Shown: positions 62,056-64,000 of the stretch, one piece after another
Layout: each line of letters starts with the position of its first letter
How positions within the stretch are numbered: position 1 is the first letter of the stretch
Assembly (NCBI RefSeq): GCF_036246005.1
Contig: NZ_CP109171.1
Location: 6,188,001 to 6,252,000, forward strand
Reading direction: 5' to 3'
Length of the DNA: 64,000 nucleotides
Origin: Streptomyces sp. NBC_01723
GTDB taxonomy: Bacteria > Actinomycetota > Actinomycetes > Streptomycetales > Streptomycetaceae
Made by a program: the position numbers and the translations under genes
The notes under the pieces: model-generated
Databases searched by the model: none
The model's input: only the letters and a program-made list of their open reading frames with translations
Told to the model about the DNA's origin: nothing

Positions 62056-63080
62056 GCGGACAGTCCGTACGCGTCACCATCAAGGAGGTGGCCGCGGCCG
62101 CCGGCGTGTCCAAGGGGGCCGTCTCCCTGGCCTTTAACGACAAGCCGGGGGTCTCGGACGCCACCCGGGAGCGGATCTTCGCGGTGGCCCGGCAGCTCGG
62201 CTGGGCTCCGAACTCCTCGGCCCGCAGCCTGTCGCGCCAGTCGGTGGACACCGTCGGGCTGGCGATCTGCCGGCCTGCCCGGCTGCTGGGCCTGGAGCCC
62301 TTCTACATGGAGTTCGTCTCCGGCATCGAGAGCGTGCTGGCCGAACGCGACTGCTCCCTGCTGCTGCGTCTGGTCGGCTCGCTCGACGAGGAGATCGGGC
62401 TGCAGGAGCGCTGGTGGCGGGAGCGGCAGGTAGGGGGCTCGATCCTGGTCGACTTCCATCAGGAGGATCCCCGGATCGCTCCGCTGCGGCACATCGGCCT
62501 CCCGGCCGTGGCTGTCGGCCACCCGTCCCTCACCGGCGGGTTCCCATCGGTGTGGACCGACGACGCCGCCGCCGTCGCCGAGGCGGTGCGCTACCTCGCG
62601 GTGCTGGGGCACCGGCGCATCGCACACGTGGGCGGCCCCCACGGGCTCGGACACAGCGCCATCCGGACGACCGCGTTCGAGCAGACCATGGCCGAACTCG
62701 GCCTGGAGCGAGGGCCGCACATCGAGACGGGATTCTCGGGCGAGGACGGCGCACGCGCCACCCGCTCCCTGCTGCTGTCCGCCGGGCGCCCCACGGCCAT
62801 CCTCTACGACAACGACATCATGGCGGTCGCCGGACTCGGTGTCGCCGCCGAGATGGGCGTCTCCGTGCCGGACGACGTGTCGCTGCTGGCATGGGACGAC
62901 TCCCAGTTGTGCCGGCTGACGCATCCGACGCTGTCGGCGATGAGCCACGACGTGCACGGCTTCGGGGCGCAGGTGGCGCGGGTGCTGTTCGAGGTGCTGG
63001 CCGGTCACGACGTGACGTCCAGGCCCGTCGCGACACCGTCACTGGTGCCGCGGGCGTCGACCGCCCCACCTCCTTCGTAG
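62052..63080 (+). CDS. LacI-family transcriptional regulator of the mannan locus
   Basis: 342 residues from GTG 62052, overlapping the mannosidase stop. N-terminal LacI helix-turn-helix: VTIKEVAAAAGVSKGAVSLA, FNDKPGVSDATRERI with the hinge helix after it (ARSLSRQSVDTVGLAI). The periplasmic-binding-protein-like sensor domain has ILVDFHQEDPRI, HRRIAHVGGPHGLGHSAIRT and TAILYDNDIMAVAGLGVAAE. Most likely a repressor released by a manno-oligosaccharide; candidate AACCGGT sites precede each unit of the locus. Confidence 0.92.
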   Translation: MSGQSVRVTIKEVAAAAGVSKGAVSLAFNDKPGVSDATRERIFAVARQLGWAPNSSARSLSRQSVDTVGLAICRPARLLGLEPFYMEFVSGIESVLAERDCSLLLRLVGSLDEEIGLQERWWRERQVGGSILVDFHQEDPRIAPLRHIGLPAVAVGHPSLTGGFPSVWTDDAAAVAEAVRYLAVLGHRRIAHVGGPHGLGHSAIRTTAFEQTMAELGLERGPHIETGFSGEDGARATRSLLLSAGRPTAILYDNDIMAVAGLGVAAEMGVSVPDDVSLLAWDDSQLCRLTHPTLSAMSHDVHGFGAQVARVLFEVLAGHDVTSRPVATPSLVPRASTAPPPS

Positions 63081-63099
63081 GGGCGTAAGTCGAGGACCG

Positions 63100-63126
63100 A
63101 GGGGCGCGGCGCCATGCCGCGCCCCT
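63100..63126. terminator. strong hairpin, likely transcription terminator
   Basis: GGGGCGCGGC, loop GCCAT, GCCGCGCCCC (63101-63125) with an extra A-T pair outside, 20 bp after the LacI stop. No long U-run, as is common for Streptomyces terminators. Confidence 0.7.
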
Positions 63127-63192
63127 TCGCGTGCCGTCGAGTCCTGGGGGTGACCATGCACAGCGGCACTCCCGTTCGGAGGATGACTTGCA

Positions 63193-63206
63193 TGTACCGG
63201 TTAATC
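63193..63206. promoter_or_regulatory. candidate LacI operator before the mannanase gene
   Basis: TGTACCGGTTAATC; the complement has AACCGGTACA, sharing the AACCGGT core. It is about 355 bp before the mannanase ATG, far for a repressor unless the transcript has a long leader. Confidence 0.3.
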
Positions 63207-63560
63207 GAGAAGGAACGTAGAGGCGCCTGCTACGACTGTCAATCAATCGTGCAGAGTGCCTTCCTGCTGCTGAATGTCCAATCGTGGACGCCTCTTGGTA
63301 TTGGGCAGCTGATTTAGCGGTTTAGCTCTCAAGGGGTTCGATGCTCGCTGAAGTGAATCGTGAACCGCCTATTGACATGGATGGAACATCCGATGCCTCA
63401 TGGTGTGGCGCTGGGCGGTCGCAGCCCTCTTCCGGCCGCCTCGACGACCCGTCGCACCGTTTGTACGGCGCCTGCTCCGCAACCTCCGACGCCCGTGAGG
63501 GCCTGTGCCGGGCGGCATGTTCCACCGTCTGACATCGTTGTCATTCACCTGAGGAGACAC
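63207..63560. other. mannanase upstream region
   Basis: No gene recognised. AT-richer than its surroundings at 63210-63370, which fits a promoter and long leader. A GAGGAGA ribosome binding site lies at its end (63551-63557). Confidence 0.4.
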
Positions 63561-64000
63561 ATGGGAAAGCCAAGAAGCACGCTCATCACGACGGCGGGGA
63601 TGGCGTTCGCCGCCGTCCTCGGGCTGCTGTTCTCACTCGCCGGGCCGTGCACCGGCAAGGCTGAGGCGGCGGAAGGCGGTATCCACGTCGGCGACGGACG
63701 CGTCGTTGAGGGCAACGGCAACGCGTTCGTCATGCGCGGGGTCAACCATGCCTACACCTGGTACCCCGAGCAGACCGGCTCCATCGCCGACATCGCGGCC
63801 AAGGGCGCCAACACCGTCCGCGTCGTGCTCGGCAGTGGCGGCCGCTGGACGAGGACGAGCGCGTCCGAGGTCTCCACGCTCATCGGCCAGTGCAAGGCGA
63901 ACAAGGTCATCTGCGTCCTGGAGGTCCACGACACCACCGGGTACGGCGAGGACGGCGCTGCTACCAGCCTGGACCAGGCCGCCGACTACTGGATCAGCGT
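63561..64000 (+). CDS. secreted GH5-type endo-beta-1,4-mannanase (cut by window end)
   Basis: First 146 codons from ATG 63561, with GAGGAGA upstream. Signal peptide: basic MGKPRST, hydrophobic TTAGMAFAAVLGLLFSLAG, and probable cleavage after CTGKAEA-A. The mature start GIHVGDGRVVEGNGNAFVMR followed by GVNHAYTWYPEQTGSIADIA and NTVRVVLGSGGRW, VCVLEVHD-type strand (VICVLEVHDTTGYGED), matches the start of GH5 subfamily 8 mannanases. Catalytic Glu residues lie beyond the window. It would cleave mannan outside the cell, feeding the importer and mannosidase. Confidence 0.88.
   Translation, partial: MGKPRSTLITTAGMAFAAVLGLLFSLAGPCTGKAEAAEGGIHVGDGRVVEGNGNAFVMRGVNHAYTWYPEQTGSIADIAAKGANTVRVVLGSGGRWTRTSASEVSTLIGQCKANKVICVLEVHDTTGYGEDGAATSLDQAADYWIS

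Overview
The window is high-GC actinobacterial DNA, almost certainly Streptomyces. The reasons are the strong G/C bias in third codon positions, the many GTG starts, the GTGA/ATGA-coupled operons, a fused UreAB subunit, a SpoIIE-type PP2C phosphatase with PAS and GAF domains, and insertion sequences of the kinds that crowd Streptomyces chromosome arms and large plasmids. It divides into an insertion-sequence (IS) graveyard (1 to about 44.5 kb) and a more ordinary chromosomal stretch (about 45 to 64 kb).

IS-rich part. It holds intact or decayed elements of the IS3, IS4, IS5, IS21, IS110, IS481, IS630, IS701 and IS1380 families, a Tn3 remnant, a TniB remnant and an IS701-like DDE family recalled as NF041680. 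Many are nested, and some target duplications can still be read: IS3 in an IS481 remnant (AAC duplication at 16138-17411), IS3 in IS4 (23885-25184), IS3 in an IS5 tail (GAGG at 40939-42238), IS630 in an IS3 orfA (TA at 42423-43568), and IS5 between two NF041680-type ends (TTA at 5788-6672). Near-identical copies (NF041680-type at 4.2 and 12.6 kb, IS630 at 3.0 and 36.0 kb, IS3 at 23.9 and 40.9 kb) point to recent activity and give substrates for deletion or inversion. Few cargo genes survive: a TetR regulator divergent from a quinone-oxidoreductase-like gene (17.6-19.3 kb), an MmyB-like regulator divergent from a short-chain dehydrogenase (30.3-32.0 kb), a broken HxlR/NmrA pair (32.7-33.06 kb) and a small membrane protein (10.85 kb).

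The most unusual content is a family of multicopy genes scattered among these IS elements: four complete copies (8854-10308, 20701-21867 on the minus strand, 33924-35381, 39000-40757) and a partial fifth at 1-131. Each encodes a protein of 3 to 5 tandem units of about 98 residues followed by a nearly invariant Gly/Pro-rich tail ending in AKRQRR. Copies share their 5' leader, ribosome binding site and 3' untranslated stretch, and each is bracketed by IS ends. I recognise no known family; this is the best candidate for an undescribed system.

Chromosomal part. 45.4-47.1 kb encodes a PAS-GAF-PP2C phosphatase. 47.5-48.5 kb is a decayed flavin monooxygenase. 48.8-54.3 kb (minus strand) is a urease operon ureAB-ureC-ureF-ureG-ureD with a nicotinamidase (pncA) downstream and no ureE. 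54.9-55.5 kb is a ribbon-helix-helix/Doc toxin-antitoxin pair with a palindromic operator. 56.0-64.0 kb is a mannan-utilisation locus: an ABC importer (solute-binding lipoprotein plus two permeases) divergent from a GH2 beta-mannosidase-LacI operon, then a secreted GH5-type mannanase cut by the window end. Candidate operators with the core AACCGGT lie before each transcription unit. The secreted enzyme would make manno-oligosaccharides, the importer would take them up, the mannosidase would hydrolyse them and the LacI protein would sense the sugar.
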